Source: CAYSAQ01 sp964429235 (lineage in GTDB: Bacteria; Margulisbacteria; Riflemargulisbacteria; GWF2-35-9; DYQY01). From it: a stretch of 64,000 nucleotides of DNA. Below the pieces are notes generated by a model. That model searched no databases, was not told the DNA's origin, and was given only the letters and a program-made list of their open reading frames with translations. Both the position numbers and the translations under genes were made by a program. Where the stretch lies: NCBI GenBank assembly GCA_964429235.1, contig CAYSAQ010000001.1, forward strand, positions 62,001 through 126,000, read 5' to 3'. Shown in pieces: positions 10,152 through 20,242 of this stretch (its first letter is position 1; every line of letters starts with the position of its first letter).

Positions 10152-12077
10152 TTACTCCTTAAGTATGTTAAGTTTTCCGCCAGCTAATAAATAGTCTATC
10201 TCACGCTGCGAAAACCCAGTAGCAAGCTTGTAAACAGTACCATTACTGCTTTTCATTTCTACAGTATCAGTAAAAATCTGAGCTCTAAGATTATCAATAG
10301 AGAACTCTTCATCTGCACTTAAATTATCATAATCTGCGTCGTTATGAAATGCTAATGGAACGATACCAAAATTTATTAGATTAGCTCTGTGAATACGTTC
10401 TATACTCTTCACAAGCACAACGTTAACACCTAAATACATAGGACAAATAGCAGCATGCTCTCTAGAAGATCCTTGCCCATAGCTAAGTCCACCAACTATC
10501 AAGTTGCCATACCCATCAGCTACATTTGCTTTACACTTTGCCGCAAATTCTGGCTCAACGTCATTAAAAACAACGTCTGAATATTTATCAATATTAGATC
10601 TAAACTTTAGAAATCTACCTGCTGGCATAATATGGTCTGTAGTAATCTTATCTTCTACTTTTACAACCGCTTTTAGCTTCATACTATCAGCAAGCTGAGT
10701 ATTAATAGGAGGTGGTCCAATATTTGGTCCTTTTACAATCTCTACGTTTTTTCTGTCAGCATCTTTAAAAGGTTTTATAACAAGTGAATCATTTACTAGA
10801 AATTCTTTAGGTTGCTCAAAAGCAATCTCTCCAGAAAATAGTTTTGTAGGATCAGTAATCTTACCGGTAAGTGCACAAGCTACCGCTGTCTCAGGACTTA
10901 CCAAATATATACCAGCACTCTTTGTGCCGCTTCTACCAAAGAAGTTACGGTTATTAGTTCTAATACTAACAGCATCAGTATTAGGAGATTGCCCCATACC
11001 AATACAAAACCCACAGCTAGACTCTAGTAATCTGCCACCAGACTCTACTACATTCCTCATTAAACCATTTTTAATCATCATCTCAAGTACTTGTTTAGAA
11101 CCAGGAGCAACACCAAAAGAAACGGCATCACTAACTTGTTTGCCGTCTAATAATTTTGCAACTGTATATAAGTCTTTATAAGAACTATTAGTACAACTAC
11201 CAATTAATACCTGATCAGCTTTCATTCCTTCTACTTCAGACACTTCTTTAACATTGTCTGGAGAGTGAGGTAGGGCAATCATTGGTTTAAGTATAGTTAA
11301 ATCTATAGTTACTTCTTTATCATATGTAGCGTCTGCATCAGCAGTTAGCTCTACCCAGTCTGCTTCTCTACCCTGAGCTCTTAAAAACTCTTTAGTAATC
11401 TCATCTGAAGGAAATACAGAAGTAGTTACTCCTAGCTCTGCACCCATATTTGTAATAGTAGCTCTTTCTGGCACTGAAAGTGTTTGAACACCTTCACCAG
11501 CATATTCAACGATATAGCCAACATTACCTTTTGTGGTTAGTATCTGTAATAGTTTTAAAATAACATCTTTAGCTGCCACGAATGGAGACAAGCTACCAGT
11601 TAGATTAACTTTAATAACTTTTGGAGCTGGAAGATAAAAAGCACCACCAGCTAAAGCAGTAGCGATATCCAAACCTCCTGCGCCAATGGAAATCATTCCT
11701 AATCCACCACCAGTGGGTGTGTGAGAATCGGACCCAAGCAATGTCTTACCGGGCTTTCCAAAAGATTCTAAATGAACTTGATGGCAAATACCATTCCCTG
11801 CTTTTGAAAAATAAAGACCAAACTTAGCAGCTATTGACTGCAAGTATCTATGATCATCAGCGTTTTCAAAACCATCCTGAATAGTATTATGGTCTACATA
11901 GCTTACAGAAAGCTCTGTCTCAATAGAGTCCCGGCCAATAGCCTCAAACTCTAAATAAGCCATAGTACCAGTAGCATCTTGGGTCAGAGTCTGGTCTATT
12001 TTTATCCCAATCTCTTTCCCGCTACCTAGTTCACCATCAACAATATGTTCTTTTAAAATCTTCTCAACAATATTCAT
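10152..12077 (-). CDS. aconitate hydratase, short anaerobe type
   Basis: Interconverts citrate and isocitrate with a labile [4Fe-4S] cluster. At 641 residues it belongs to the short aconitases of anaerobes and is smaller than E. coli AcnA or AcnB. Visible motifs are SDSHTPTGGGLGM (near residue 115), the cluster cysteine in GSCTNSSYKDL (near 292), the pair in SCGFCIGMG (near 355) and the swivel-domain YGQGSSREHAA (near 533). It lies 12 nt downstream of the Re-citrate-synthase-like gene, so the two probably form citrate and isomerise it on the way to 2-oxoglutarate. No isocitrate dehydrogenase is in the window. Confidence 0.93.
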   Translation of the reverse strand: MNIVEKILKEHIVDGELGSGKEIGIKIDQTLTQDATGTMAYLEFEAIGRDSIETELSVSYVDHNTIQDGFENADDHRYLQSIAAKFGLYFSKAGNGICHQVHLESFGKPGKTLLGSDSHTPTGGGLGMISIGAGGLDIATALAGGAFYLPAPKVIKVNLTGSLSPFVAAKDVILKLLQILTTKGNVGYIVEYAGEGVQTLSVPERATITNMGAELGVTTSVFPSDEITKEFLRAQGREADWVELTADADATYDKEVTIDLTILKPMIALPHSPDNVKEVSEVEGMKADQVLIGSCTNSSYKDLYTVAKLLDGKQVSDAVSFGVAPGSKQVLEMMIKNGLMRNVVESGGRLLESSCGFCIGMGQSPNTDAVSIRTNNRNFFGRSGTKSAGIYLVSPETAVACALTGKITDPTKLFSGEIAFEQPKEFLVNDSLVIKPFKDADRKNVEIVKGPNIGPPPINTQLADSMKLKAVVKVEDKITTDHIMPAGRFLKFRSNIDKYSDVVFNDVEPEFAAKCKANVADGYGNLIVGGLSYGQGSSREHAAICPMYLGVNVVLVKSIERIHRANLINFGIVPLAFHNDADYDNLSADEEFSIDNLRAQIFTDTVEMKSSNGTVYKLATGFSQREIDYLLAGGKLNILKE

Positions 12078-12089
12078 TAAAGATACCTT

Positions 12090-13898
12090 TTATAATATTT
12101 CGTTTGCGAATTCATCGAAATTGAAATCAATTGCAACGATACCAATAATATGATCACTATCATCAAAAATTGGAGCAGATGCTGTTAATGTAAGCTTATC
12201 TGTAATAATTGACATATAAATATCTGTTAAATGAATCTTTCCATCTTGCATTGGAGTATGGAACCATTTTCTGTCAGAGAAATCCATGTCTAACATTTTT
12301 TCTTGATATGCTTTTCTATCATCTATTTGAGTAATGTTTCTAGATATCCTTTTACCTTCTTTATTTGTAATAGAAAGTAGTTTGATAGCTGGATCTTCAT
12401 TAGCTAACTTGATAAGACTAGATTCGAATTTCTTTGGATCTAGCGATTTAACTTCAACTGACTCTGCAAGACATTCAATAATCTCAAATGCATGCTCATC
12501 TAGTCGAGTTTTGAAGTCTAGGTAAGAAGTATTAACTAACTCAGGAATATAATGTCTGATAGCTTTTTCCATCTCTTGGTCAGAGATAGAAGTAATTCTG
12601 CCGTGATTATACTCTTCAATAATCCAGTCATATACCTTAATCACCTTAGGATGCTTCTTTGTAAAACCAAGCTCTTCTGCTTTAGGATAATTCTTAAGAA
12701 TCCAGTGAATAACACCAGCTGTTCCAGATTTATCAGTAATACTTACGCCTAATGGTCTATTAAGTAATGCTGTAGTATCAAATACATTATAAATCTCTTC
12801 ATTCTTAACAAGCCCATCAACATGGATACCTGCTCTTGTTGTATTGAAATCTTCACCAACAAAAGGTAAGTTTCTTGGGAATTTATGATCTATGTTGTTT
12901 TCGAAATATTCTTTAATCTCCGTAATAACAGTAGTATCAATTCCTTCAGTGTTTCCAAAAAGGCTCATGTACTCGAAGATCATACCTTCAATTGGGCAGT
13001 TTCCTGTTCTTTCACCTAATCCAAATAATGCACAGTTAGCACCAGCTACACCATGTAACCAAGCTGTAGTTGTATTAATAAGTACTTTATGAAAATCATT
13101 GTGACCATGCCATTCTAACCACTCAGCAGGAACACCAGCATCATGTCTAAACGCATGTACTAATTTTGCGATACCTCTTGGAGCCGTAGCCCCAGGATAA
13201 GTAACACCAAAACCCATTGTGTCACAAAGTCTAATCTTAACTGGCATACCAGCTTCTTTAGCCATAGCCATAAGCTTCTGTGCCAAAGGAATACAAAAAC
13301 CGTAAAGGTCTGCTCTTGTAACATCTTCGAAATGACATCTAGGAATAACACCGTTGTCTAATGCGTGTGCAACGATATCTACATAGAAATCAAATGCTTG
13401 CTGTCTATCCATCTTAAGTTTCATATAGATATGATAGTCAGAAACACTAGTAAGAATACCTGTTTCCTTTAGTTCGAACTGTTTAACTAATTCGAAATCT
13501 TTCTTCTGTGCTCTAATCCAACCTGTTGGTTCTGGATACTTAAGACCTAGCTCTAATACTTTTTCTAAAGCTTGCTTATCTTTATCTGAATACATAAAGA
13601 ATTCTGATTGTCTGATAAGACCAGTAGCTCCACCAAGCTTATTCATTAGCTTGTAGATGTCTACAATCTGCTCCACTGTAAATGGCTCACGTGCTTGCTG
13701 ACCATCTCTAAATGTAGTGTCTGTTATAAATACTTTTTCTGGCACATCAAATGTAATAATATGATCATCAAATACAATTTTAGGTACTTCACTATATGGA
13801 AATATCTCTCTATATAGCTCTGGCTCTGGTCTATTAACCAGCGGATATTCTTTTCTTACTTTTCTTAAGAAATTGTGGTGTCCTTTTTCAAATTCCAT
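12090..13898 (-). CDS. HMGL-type synthase, probable Re-citrate synthase, fused to a Cache-like domain
   Basis: The 602-residue protein starts with a TIM-barrel of the isopropylmalate/homocitrate synthase family: TTFRDGQQ (R64, D65) for substrate and metal binding, and the metal motif H264-G-H266-N-D. Direct coupling to aconitase supports Re-citrate synthase (acetyl-CoA plus oxaloacetate), the anaerobe enzyme first shown in Clostridium kluyveri; homocitrate synthase is the alternative. It is much longer than the roughly 450-residue characterised enzyme. The extra C-terminal part (about 485-602) contains DRKWFHTPMQDGK, LTASAPIFDDSDHI and GIVAIDFNFDEF, the pattern of a Cache/PDC ligand-binding domain. 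A strong site (AGGAGG, 7 nt before ATG) fixes the start, and a promoter lies at 14010-14038. Confidence 0.8.
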   Translation of the reverse strand: MEFEKGHHNFLRKVRKEYPLVNRPEPELYREIFPYSEVPKIVFDDHIITFDVPEKVFITDTTFRDGQQAREPFTVEQIVDIYKLMNKLGGATGLIRQSEFFMYSDKDKQALEKVLELGLKYPEPTGWIRAQKKDFELVKQFELKETGILTSVSDYHIYMKLKMDRQQAFDFYVDIVAHALDNGVIPRCHFEDVTRADLYGFCIPLAQKLMAMAKEAGMPVKIRLCDTMGFGVTYPGATAPRGIAKLVHAFRHDAGVPAEWLEWHGHNDFHKVLINTTTAWLHGVAGANCALFGLGERTGNCPIEGMIFEYMSLFGNTEGIDTTVITEIKEYFENNIDHKFPRNLPFVGEDFNTTRAGIHVDGLVKNEEIYNVFDTTALLNRPLGVSITDKSGTAGVIHWILKNYPKAEELGFTKKHPKVIKVYDWIIEEYNHGRITSISDQEMEKAIRHYIPELVNTSYLDFKTRLDEHAFEIIECLAESVEVKSLDPKKFESSLIKLANEDPAIKLLSITNKEGKRISRNITQIDDRKAYQEKMLDMDFSDRKWFHTPMQDGKIHLTDIYMSIITDKLTLTASAPIFDDSDHIIGIVAIDFNFDEFANEIL

Positions 13899-14063
13899 AT
13901 TTCGCCTCCTTTGCCTACCCCATTATATTTTCTTTTATATTAAAGATCGGGTGGCATGTTTATTTCTATTTATTTATAAATAGTTTGTTGCTTTGAATTT
14001 AGCTTGATTATTTTAGTGCATTTGACCTACTTTTGCAAGGACGCAGTACTGCAGGAGGAGAGT
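13899..14063. other. intergenic region with the promoter and leader of the Re-citrate synthase operon
   Basis: It holds the promoter at 14010-14038, an AT-rich leader of about 105 nt and a GGCAAAGGAGG ribosome binding site next to the start at 13898. I see no clear riboswitch or gene. Confidence 0.55.
14010..14038 (-). promoter_or_regulatory. sigma70-type promoter for the Re-citrate synthase/aconitase operon
   Basis: TTGCAA (-35, 14033-14038) and TAAAAT (-10, 14010-14015) are separated by exactly 17 nt on the minus strand. The start would be near 14003, which gives a leader of about 105 nt. The five genes downstream are separated by at most 12 nt or overlap, so one transcript is likely. Confidence 0.6.
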
Positions 14064-14825
14064 CTAGACTAGGTTATATTCAGTGAAGTTATACTTCTCG
14101 GCAGTTTCCAATAGCCTTGGTTGTAGTTTAGTATAGACGAAAATATCTTTATCTTTCTTACCAGAGAAACCTACTTCCTTTAGTTTTTCATAGGCACTCT
14201 TTGCTACAAACTCTGCTGGGTCTATTGTTTGAAAATTTGGATAAAGTTCTTTAACCACACCATCTATATGCGGATAATGAGAACAACCGTATAGCAAAGC
14301 ATCCATAATCTCATATGAATCTAAATATTTAGGCAATATAGCTTTTACACCATCCATATCACCAGATTCTATTAATGGAACTAACTCCGGAGTCGCTTGT
14401 TGAAAAACTTTTATATTTGAATTATAAGCAGCAAGGATTTTTAAATAAGACTCAGAATTCACAGTTGCTTGAGTAGCTATTATGCCAACCCTAGTTGCTG
14501 GTTCCAAATCTCTAGCAAAGGACAACCCATCCTGAATCATATCCACAAAAGGAACATCATAATTTATCTTATCGTAATCAATTGCTAAAGCAGATGATGT
14601 GTTACAAGCAACAACTACCATCTTAACTTGATGTTCAAGGAAATATTGTATTATTCTGTCGTTAATATCTAGGATTTGTTGAACACTCTTATCTCCGAAT
14701 GGACTATTATTATTATCCGCGAAATAAATAAAATTCTCATTAGGCAACATCTTTTGCAACTGCTGATATACAGTAAACCCACCCATTCCTGAATCAAAAA
14801 CACCTATTGGATTATTATTTACCAC
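14064..14825 (-). CDS. murI: glutamate racemase
   Basis: Makes D-glutamate for peptidoglycan. 253 residues, normal for the family. The N-terminal PIGVFDSGMGGFTV motif is clear, and the two catalytic cysteines are C74 (ACNTSS) and C181 (GCSHYP). It overlaps the amidase gene by 11 nt and is the distal gene of the 14064-19150 cell-wall cluster. The alanine racemase at 31963 supplies the other D-amino acid. Confidence 0.93.
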   Translation of the reverse strand: MVNNNPIGVFDSGMGGFTVYQQLQKMLPNENFIYFADNNNSPFGDKSVQQILDINDRIIQYFLEHQVKMVVVACNTSSALAIDYDKINYDVPFVDMIQDGLSFARDLEPATRVGIIATQATVNSESYLKILAAYNSNIKVFQQATPELVPLIESGDMDGVKAILPKYLDSYEIMDALLYGCSHYPHIDGVVKELYPNFQTIDPAEFVAKSAYEKLKEVGFSGKKDKDIFVYTKLQPRLLETAEKYNFTEYNLV

Positions 14826-17142
14826 GGTAATAGTCTACAACTCCTTCTGCAACTGCTCTGGCAATTCTATCCCTAACCTCTTGCTTTAACAACATATTAT
14901 ATTCATATTTATTAGATAGAAAACAGGGCTCTATCAATACTGCGGGCATCTTTGTATGGAACAGTACAAATAATCGTCTTTGCTTAATACCATTATCCCT
15001 AAACCCTGTGCTGCCAGCTATTCTCTTCTGTATAGTTCTAGCAATTGGCTTACTAGCGTAACTATAATAGAAAGTAGAGCTACCTTTAGCCCGTTCATTA
15101 ACAAAGCTATTATAATGCACACTTATGAAAAGATTTGCGTTGTTTCTGTTAGCAAATTGGGTTCTTCTGGAGAGAGACATATATTGGTCTTTCCATAAAG
15201 GCATTAGAACAGTAGCGCCCCTAGCAGTTAGCTCCTCTTTTATTTTATAGGCTGTATTAAGCGTGAACCATTTCTCGTACTTTCCGCCTATGCCAATAGC
15301 GCCAACATCTGCACCTCCATGCCCTGCCTCTACTACAATCTTTTTGCCAGCTAATGGCTTACTGCTAGTTACTGCTAGCTTCTGAGACTTAATCACAGCT
15401 TTCTTTGCATAAACTGCTTTACCATCACTATTATCTATAAATACTTTTATTTTATCCCCAACCTGTTTCACGGTAAGCTTTGGAGTTTGTTTAAAATGAA
15501 TACTCATTCTGGAAGCTAATGGGTCCCAAGAATACTGGCTTCCTACAATCTTCTGCAAGAAATAATCTTTAAAATAATAAACATCACGAGCCTTATAAGA
15601 TGCATTAGGGATATCGATATCTAGTTTACTGCCTGTTTGCTTCCAACTAATCTTGCCAAGTGATGATCCATGTATTGTTAATAGGTTATATTTGTCATAA
15701 GGCTGATACCATACCTTATTAATCTTACCGGCTGCCTGAACCGCAACCCTTGTTCCATCATCAGATATAGAAACACCATAGCTAATATCTCTCTTTATTT
15801 GAATAACTACACGCACAGTCTCTTCATCAAACTGAGCTACCTTTACTAGCTTTATATTACTATCTTTAACCCTTAATACTTGTTTTGCAACATCTAACAC
15901 TGCATTTGGAATATCTAGAATTATTCTATTAGGATCTCTAAGTGCAAAGATCTCTTTTGGTTCTATTTCAGCATAGGAGGAAACAACTATGCTATCTCCA
16001 CTCTTTGACTTCTTAAAACTAACATTATTAATTATCGGATTAACAAACAGGGTATGGATCCGATAGTCCCAACGAAGACCTATTCCAAGCTTTTTTGCTA
16101 AATCCTGTAATGGGATATAATCCACGTTTTTCAAATTATAAACTTTTACCTGAGTATCTACCTCTTGTTTATCACCATACTTAACTATCAAATTACCTAC
16201 ACTAGAAACATTGAATTCAAACCCAAAAGGAAGCAATACTTTCTCGGCAGGAACAAGATATTTTCCATCACGGTGTACTGCAACTCCAGGCAAAGTAAGT
16301 TTTGTGCCTTTCACGCTAAGAATAATATTCTTCACATTAACAAAGGAAGGAATCCAGACAGCTTTATCGCTGGCTTTGTTATCCTTAATAACTTCAACAT
16401 CTTCTGGGATATATTGCTCTTTATTAGGAACGGGGATATCGGCTATTTGTTTTGGACTAATAGTAAGTTCATTTAAAGCTGACTTTCTAACAAACAATTC
16501 TTTTTTGGAATTAATAATCAGTTTTGCTAAATCTGGCTTAGTGGTGATCTGCCCAAGAACAATATTGGATGCAACCTTATTCGAAAGAGTTTTTCTAGGA
16601 AAGGACAGGACTGTGTCATCTAAACTCAAGGTATACTTGCCAACTGACTTAACTAATTTTGCAGAATAGTTGCTGATATTACATGCATACTGAAGCTTAA
16701 TAGAATCACCAGTAGCATCCATGCCTACTAGTCTTTTCGAGATATAATAATTACTTCCAGTCCTATTCATTGTATACCCTAAGTACCACGCATAATAACC
16801 TAATGGGACATACCAAACATCATTGGAATAGAAGGTCTTATCAGCCATATAATACTTTGTATCGTTAACCATTACTTGATCATGATTTGCTAAAAAAGAA
16901 ACTTTCTTATAGCTATTGTCTTTAACGTGAATTTTTTTACCCTGCTTCTCATAGAACAAACCAGCTTTCTGCGAAAACTCTTTTACTGGAACACAAAGTC
17001 TATTGTTGTGAATAAGCACTGGAGCCCTTAAAAGAACTCTCTCACCATTAAAAAAAATACTGGCATTATCTTTCTGATAATAAGCAAATAGCGTAACCGT
17101 TACAAAACAAATTGCAATTACTAGTCTAATAATACTTTTCAT
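14815..17142 (-). CDS. AMIN-domain N-acetylmuramoyl-L-alanine amidase, large exported form
   Basis: A 775-residue periplasmic amidase that cuts the amide bond between MurNAc and the stem peptide. It has an N-terminal signal or anchor (about 1-20), copper-amine-oxidase-N-like repeats (about 30-130 and 275-365, with the VPLGYYAWYLGY and IPLQDLAKKLG patterns), AMIN-like beta domains (about 370-560), and a C-terminal Amidase_3 domain (600-775). The zinc ligands and catalytic residues expected for the family are present: H608 (EAGHGG), E623, H676 (SVHYNS) and E738 (LIEPCF). The start codon overlaps the stop of the upstream transferase gene (TAATG). The long non-catalytic part probably targets it to septum or wall polymer. 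Confidence 0.92.
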   Translation of the reverse strand: MKSIIRLVIAICFVTVTLFAYYQKDNASIFFNGERVLLRAPVLIHNNRLCVPVKEFSQKAGLFYEKQGKKIHVKDNSYKKVSFLANHDQVMVNDTKYYMADKTFYSNDVWYVPLGYYAWYLGYTMNRTGSNYYISKRLVGMDATGDSIKLQYACNISNYSAKLVKSVGKYTLSLDDTVLSFPRKTLSNKVASNIVLGQITTKPDLAKLIINSKKELFVRKSALNELTISPKQIADIPVPNKEQYIPEDVEVIKDNKASDKAVWIPSFVNVKNIILSVKGTKLTLPGVAVHRDGKYLVPAEKVLLPFGFEFNVSSVGNLIVKYGDKQEVDTQVKVYNLKNVDYIPLQDLAKKLGIGLRWDYRIHTLFVNPIINNVSFKKSKSGDSIVVSSYAEIEPKEIFALRDPNRIILDIPNAVLDVAKQVLRVKDSNIKLVKVAQFDEETVRVVIQIKRDISYGVSISDDGTRVAVQAAGKINKVWYQPYDKYNLLTIHGSSLGKISWKQTGSKLDIDIPNASYKARDVYYFKDYFLQKIVGSQYSWDPLASRMSIHFKQTPKLTVKQVGDKIKVFIDNSDGKAVYAKKAVIKSQKLAVTSSKPLAGKKIVVEAGHGGADVGAIGIGGKYEKWFTLNTAYKIKEELTARGATVLMPLWKDQYMSLSRRTQFANRNNANLFISVHYNSFVNERAKGSSTFYYSYASKPIARTIQKRIAGSTGFRDNGIKQRRLFVLFHTKMPAVLIEPCFLSNKYEYNMLLKQEVRDRIARAVAEGVVDYYRGK

Positions 17143-18200
17143 TAACGGAATCTATTCTTAAGGTAAATTCTAGAAATATGAATGAGCAATGCCAATGAAA
17201 GCAGATAAACTATCATGACATTTGTATGTATAAATAATGTAAGCAACGCTGATAATGCAAGGAATGCTGATTCTATATAGATAATTACTACTGTCTGGCG
17301 ATGAGTAAAACCACGCTTCATCATCCTATGATGAAAATGTTCACCATCCGCATGGAATATATGCTGACCTCTTTTAGCTCTTCTTAAAATAGCAGAAAAC
17401 ACATCATAGATTGGGATGCCTAAAAGAATCAAAGGAATACCAAAAGACATTATCTTAGGCTGATTCCAACAAATAACAATAGACAATACTGCTAGGTTAT
17501 ACCCAAGAAGCAAACTTCCAGTATCACCCATAAAGACTCGTGCTGGATGAACATTGTAACGAAGAAAACCAAACACAGCAGAAAGTAAAGCTATCATAAT
17601 AAGCGCAGCACAAGCTTCTCCCCAGAAAAAGGCACAGACTACCAAGGAAGCTCCTGCAATAGCAGTAATCCCACCAGCTAAACCATCAAGACCATCTATA
17701 AGATTAATTGCGTTCATTATTCCGATTATCCATACAACAGTAAATGGAATAGATAATATTCCAAGATCAAAAGTAAAATTTTCTAAAATAGGAAGAGTCG
17801 TGATGGCTATACCAAAACCTGCTATCTGAGTAGACGTCATAATTGCTACTAACAATTGAAGAGCAAGCTTATACATCGCTCTAATATTAAATAAGTCATC
17901 TAGAAAACCAAAAAAAGCTATTAGCAAAGAACCAACAGCTACTGGAAACACAAAGCTACATCGGAAAACATAACCAATAATAACTAGTAGCACGAAATAT
18001 ACCGCAAACATCACTACTCCACCAACTCTTGGCTTGCTATATTTATGTATTTTCCTAGCATTTGGCCTATCGAGAATTCTTAACTTAATTGCTTTTTTTA
18101 TTACATAAGGCATTACCATTGATGTAGCAGTATAGCCAATCGCAAATATTATAATTGAAGCTATGATTAAAAAAATTAAAGATCCACTGAACTCAACCAC
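17142..18200 (-). CDS. undecaprenyl-phosphate N-acetylhexosamine-1-phosphate transferase (WecA/TagO family)
   Basis: A polytopic membrane enzyme of 352 residues that loads a UDP-N-acetylhexosamine onto undecaprenyl phosphate, the first step of many surface polymers. Family motifs are FLDDLFNIR (metal site), NAINLIDGLDGLAGG, FMGDTGSLLLGY and the cytoplasmic HFHHRMMKRG histidine motif. About ten hydrophobic segments are visible. It overlaps the epimerase gene by 25 nt. With the WecG/TagA enzyme (56517) and CsaB-type transferase (57339) it could build a linkage unit for a wall polymer; a role in O-antigen or enterobacterial-common-antigen-like glycan is the alternative. Confidence 0.92.
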   Translation of the reverse strand: MVEFSGSLIFLIIASIIIFAIGYTATSMVMPYVIKKAIKLRILDRPNARKIHKYSKPRVGGVVMFAVYFVLLVIIGYVFRCSFVFPVAVGSLLIAFFGFLDDLFNIRAMYKLALQLLVAIMTSTQIAGFGIAITTLPILENFTFDLGILSIPFTVVWIIGIMNAINLIDGLDGLAGGITAIAGASLVVCAFFWGEACAALIMIALLSAVFGFLRYNVHPARVFMGDTGSLLLGYNLAVLSIVICWNQPKIMSFGIPLILLGIPIYDVFSAILRRAKRGQHIFHADGEHFHHRMMKRGFTHRQTVVIIYIESAFLALSALLTLFIHTNVMIVYLLSLALLIHISRIYLKNRFR

Positions 18201-19150
18201 TCTTTGTTCTCCTTATACCAATCAATGGTTTTAGTTAAACCATCTTTAAAACTAACTGTGGGCTTCCAACCTAGAAGTTTTTCAGCCTTATCAATATCTG
18301 CCCAAGTCTCTAACAAGTCTGCCTTATGAAAAGGTTTATTATCAATAATAGCTTTCTTGCCTAATTGTTCTTCAATCATAGAGATAACGGTGTTTATTGA
18401 TATCGGCTGTTTCCCGCCACCTAGATTAATCACTTCATACCCTAAATTAGTCTCTGCAGCTAATACCACACCCTTTGCAATATCATCAACAAAAGTAAAA
18501 TCTCTACTCTGGCTTCCATCACCAAATAACTCAATAGGAGTTCCCTCATCAATCCACTTTATAAATCTAAAAATGCTCATATCTGGCCTACCTGCTTGAC
18601 CATAAACTGTAAAGAATCTTACAACTGAAATATCCATATCATATAAATAACTGTAGGAATAACACATAACCTCGGCTGCCTTCTTTGATGCAGCATAAGG
18701 AGAAATAGGCTCATTAACTGCTAAGTCCTCAGTAAAAGGCATTTTTTGACCAGCATATAAAGAAGATGTTGAAGCTAATACTTTCTTCTTCACATCAAAC
18801 TCTCGCATTAATTCTAATAAGTTAAGAGTTCCCATTGCGTTTGTGGTCATATACACATGTGGATTTTCCATGCTATATCTCACACCTGCACGTGCAGCTA
18901 AATTTATCACTGCATCAAAAGTATTTTTCTGAAATATTGTTCTAAGGAATTCTATATCTTCTATATCGCCCTTAATAAAGGTGAATAATTTTTGATCTTC
19001 TAACTTTTTTAATCTGTAATTCTTTAGACGAATGTCATAGTAATCGTTGACATTATCAACGCCAATAACCTCTATTTCCTTATCACATAAAAGCTCTGCC
19101 GTTCTCGAGGCGATGAATCCGGCAACTCCGGTAAGTAAGACTTTTTTCAT
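18176..19150 (-). CDS. NAD-dependent sugar-nucleotide epimerase, UDP-glucuronate 4-epimerase-like
   Basis: An extended short-chain dehydrogenase of 324 residues. It has the NAD motif GVAGFIAS (the last glycine of GxxGxxG is replaced by alanine), GVDNVNDYYD as in UDP-glucuronate epimerases, catalytic S/T in STSSLY and Y152-AAS-K156. The C-terminal GDGSQSRDFTFVDDIAKG segment is typical. It probably makes UDP-galacturonate or a related sugar for the surface polysaccharide. Substrate assignment is by overall resemblance only. Confidence 0.8.
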   Translation of the reverse strand: MKKVLLTGVAGFIASRTAELLCDKEIEVIGVDNVNDYYDIRLKNYRLKKLEDQKLFTFIKGDIEDIEFLRTIFQKNTFDAVINLAARAGVRYSMENPHVYMTTNAMGTLNLLELMREFDVKKKVLASTSSLYAGQKMPFTEDLAVNEPISPYAASKKAAEVMCYSYSYLYDMDISVVRFFTVYGQAGRPDMSIFRFIKWIDEGTPIELFGDGSQSRDFTFVDDIAKGVVLAAETNLGYEVINLGGGKQPISINTVISMIEEQLGKKAIIDNKPFHKADLLETWADIDKAEKLLGWKPTVSFKDGLTKTIDWYKENKEWLSSVDL

Positions 19151-19177
19151 ATAGGCTTAGTATACCTATAATCATAA

Positions 19178-20185
19178 CTATAGAAAAGAGTGCAAATACT
19201 TTAATTCGTTGTCAGAATATAGCTCTTCACTTAAGTGTAGCTTCTTTAAAGATGGAAGATTTAGAATTATTTCCGATAGCTGACTTACATAATGGCCCTT
19301 TATATTAAGAACTTGTAAACCTAAGCAATGCTCAATGCCACTTATTGAATATAACTTATAATCTTGCAAGTCTAAATTTTTAAGATTTAAAAGATCTCTT
19401 GAGTTTAATCCACGACCAGATACCCCTAGTTCTCGCTTAATGATAAATGCAAATAATGGGTCTTCAAATTCAATATGAAAGAATTTGTTCTTCAAGTAAC
19501 AGATTGGATTTATATCAGTCAAACACCTTCTTCTCTCATCTATCTTATATCCAAGATCATCAAAAGCTGCAAAGGAATATGACCAAAAGCTATCATTCAT
19601 CGCTTCTTTATAGAAAGCATATCTATAATAGCCTCTGCCCTCATCTCCAAAGATAACTAATATTTTCTCTAAAGACTCCACCATAAATAACTTCTTGGTG
19701 TCCAAATACTTATCTCTAATTGTAAATGGCATAAGATCTTCTTCTTTATTTATCATAACCCATGCAGATTTATATACTGAGCTAGTTGATGTGTCTAGGA
19801 AAGCCTTATTATGCTTTATCTCTTTCACTTCCATAAACTGACCTTTATTATCAACTAAGAACCTGCTTTTAAAAAACATTTCAAACTCTTTATTCTTAAT
19901 AATAACTAGGTTCCAGCCTGGATATAAATCAATGCATTCAGAATTAGTACTTATAATGGGGAAAGATCCTTTATGTTCATCTTCAACCCATCCTTGAAAT
20001 CCATTTTCATAGACACAGACATCAAACTTCTTATTACTTATCGAAAAGCTATTCATGCCTAGCTTTAGTTTCGCACGCACTATACTAGAAACATCCACTG
20101 AAAAGGGAGTGGTATCATCAACAAACTTAACAACTGGGTAATATATTTTTGAAACTGTCTTATTGATTGTTTTTGTATCTAACAT
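19178..20185 (-). CDS. unknown cytoplasmic protein with a leucine-rich C-terminal end
   Basis: 335 residues, not recognised. There is no signal peptide or membrane segment. Residues 1-120 are beta-rich. A central part is rich in aromatic residues (GYYRYAFYKEAMNDSFWSYS). The last 70 residues have a leucine-rich pattern (LLNLKNLDLQDYKLYSISGI, LQVLNIKG, LPSLKKLHLS), as in short leucine-rich repeats. A good ribosome binding site (AGGAGT) precedes the ATG. The 150-nt upstream region holds an array of ATTCAA-N3-TTGAAT palindromes, so the gene may be specifically regulated. Confidence 0.6.
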   Translation of the reverse strand: MLDTKTINKTVSKIYYPVVKFVDDTTPFSVDVSSIVRAKLKLGMNSFSISNKKFDVCVYENGFQGWVEDEHKGSFPIISTNSECIDLYPGWNLVIIKNKEFEMFFKSRFLVDNKGQFMEVKEIKHNKAFLDTSTSSVYKSAWVMINKEEDLMPFTIRDKYLDTKKLFMVESLEKILVIFGDEGRGYYRYAFYKEAMNDSFWSYSFAAFDDLGYKIDERRRCLTDINPICYLKNKFFHIEFEDPLFAFIIKRELGVSGRGLNSRDLLNLKNLDLQDYKLYSISGIEHCLGLQVLNIKGHYVSQLSEIILNLPSLKKLHLSEELYSDNELKYLHSFL

Positions 20186-20242
20186 AATGGTACTCCTATC
20201 TTATTTTCTAATAAGTTTTCGGAGCATCTCGTTAAATATTTC

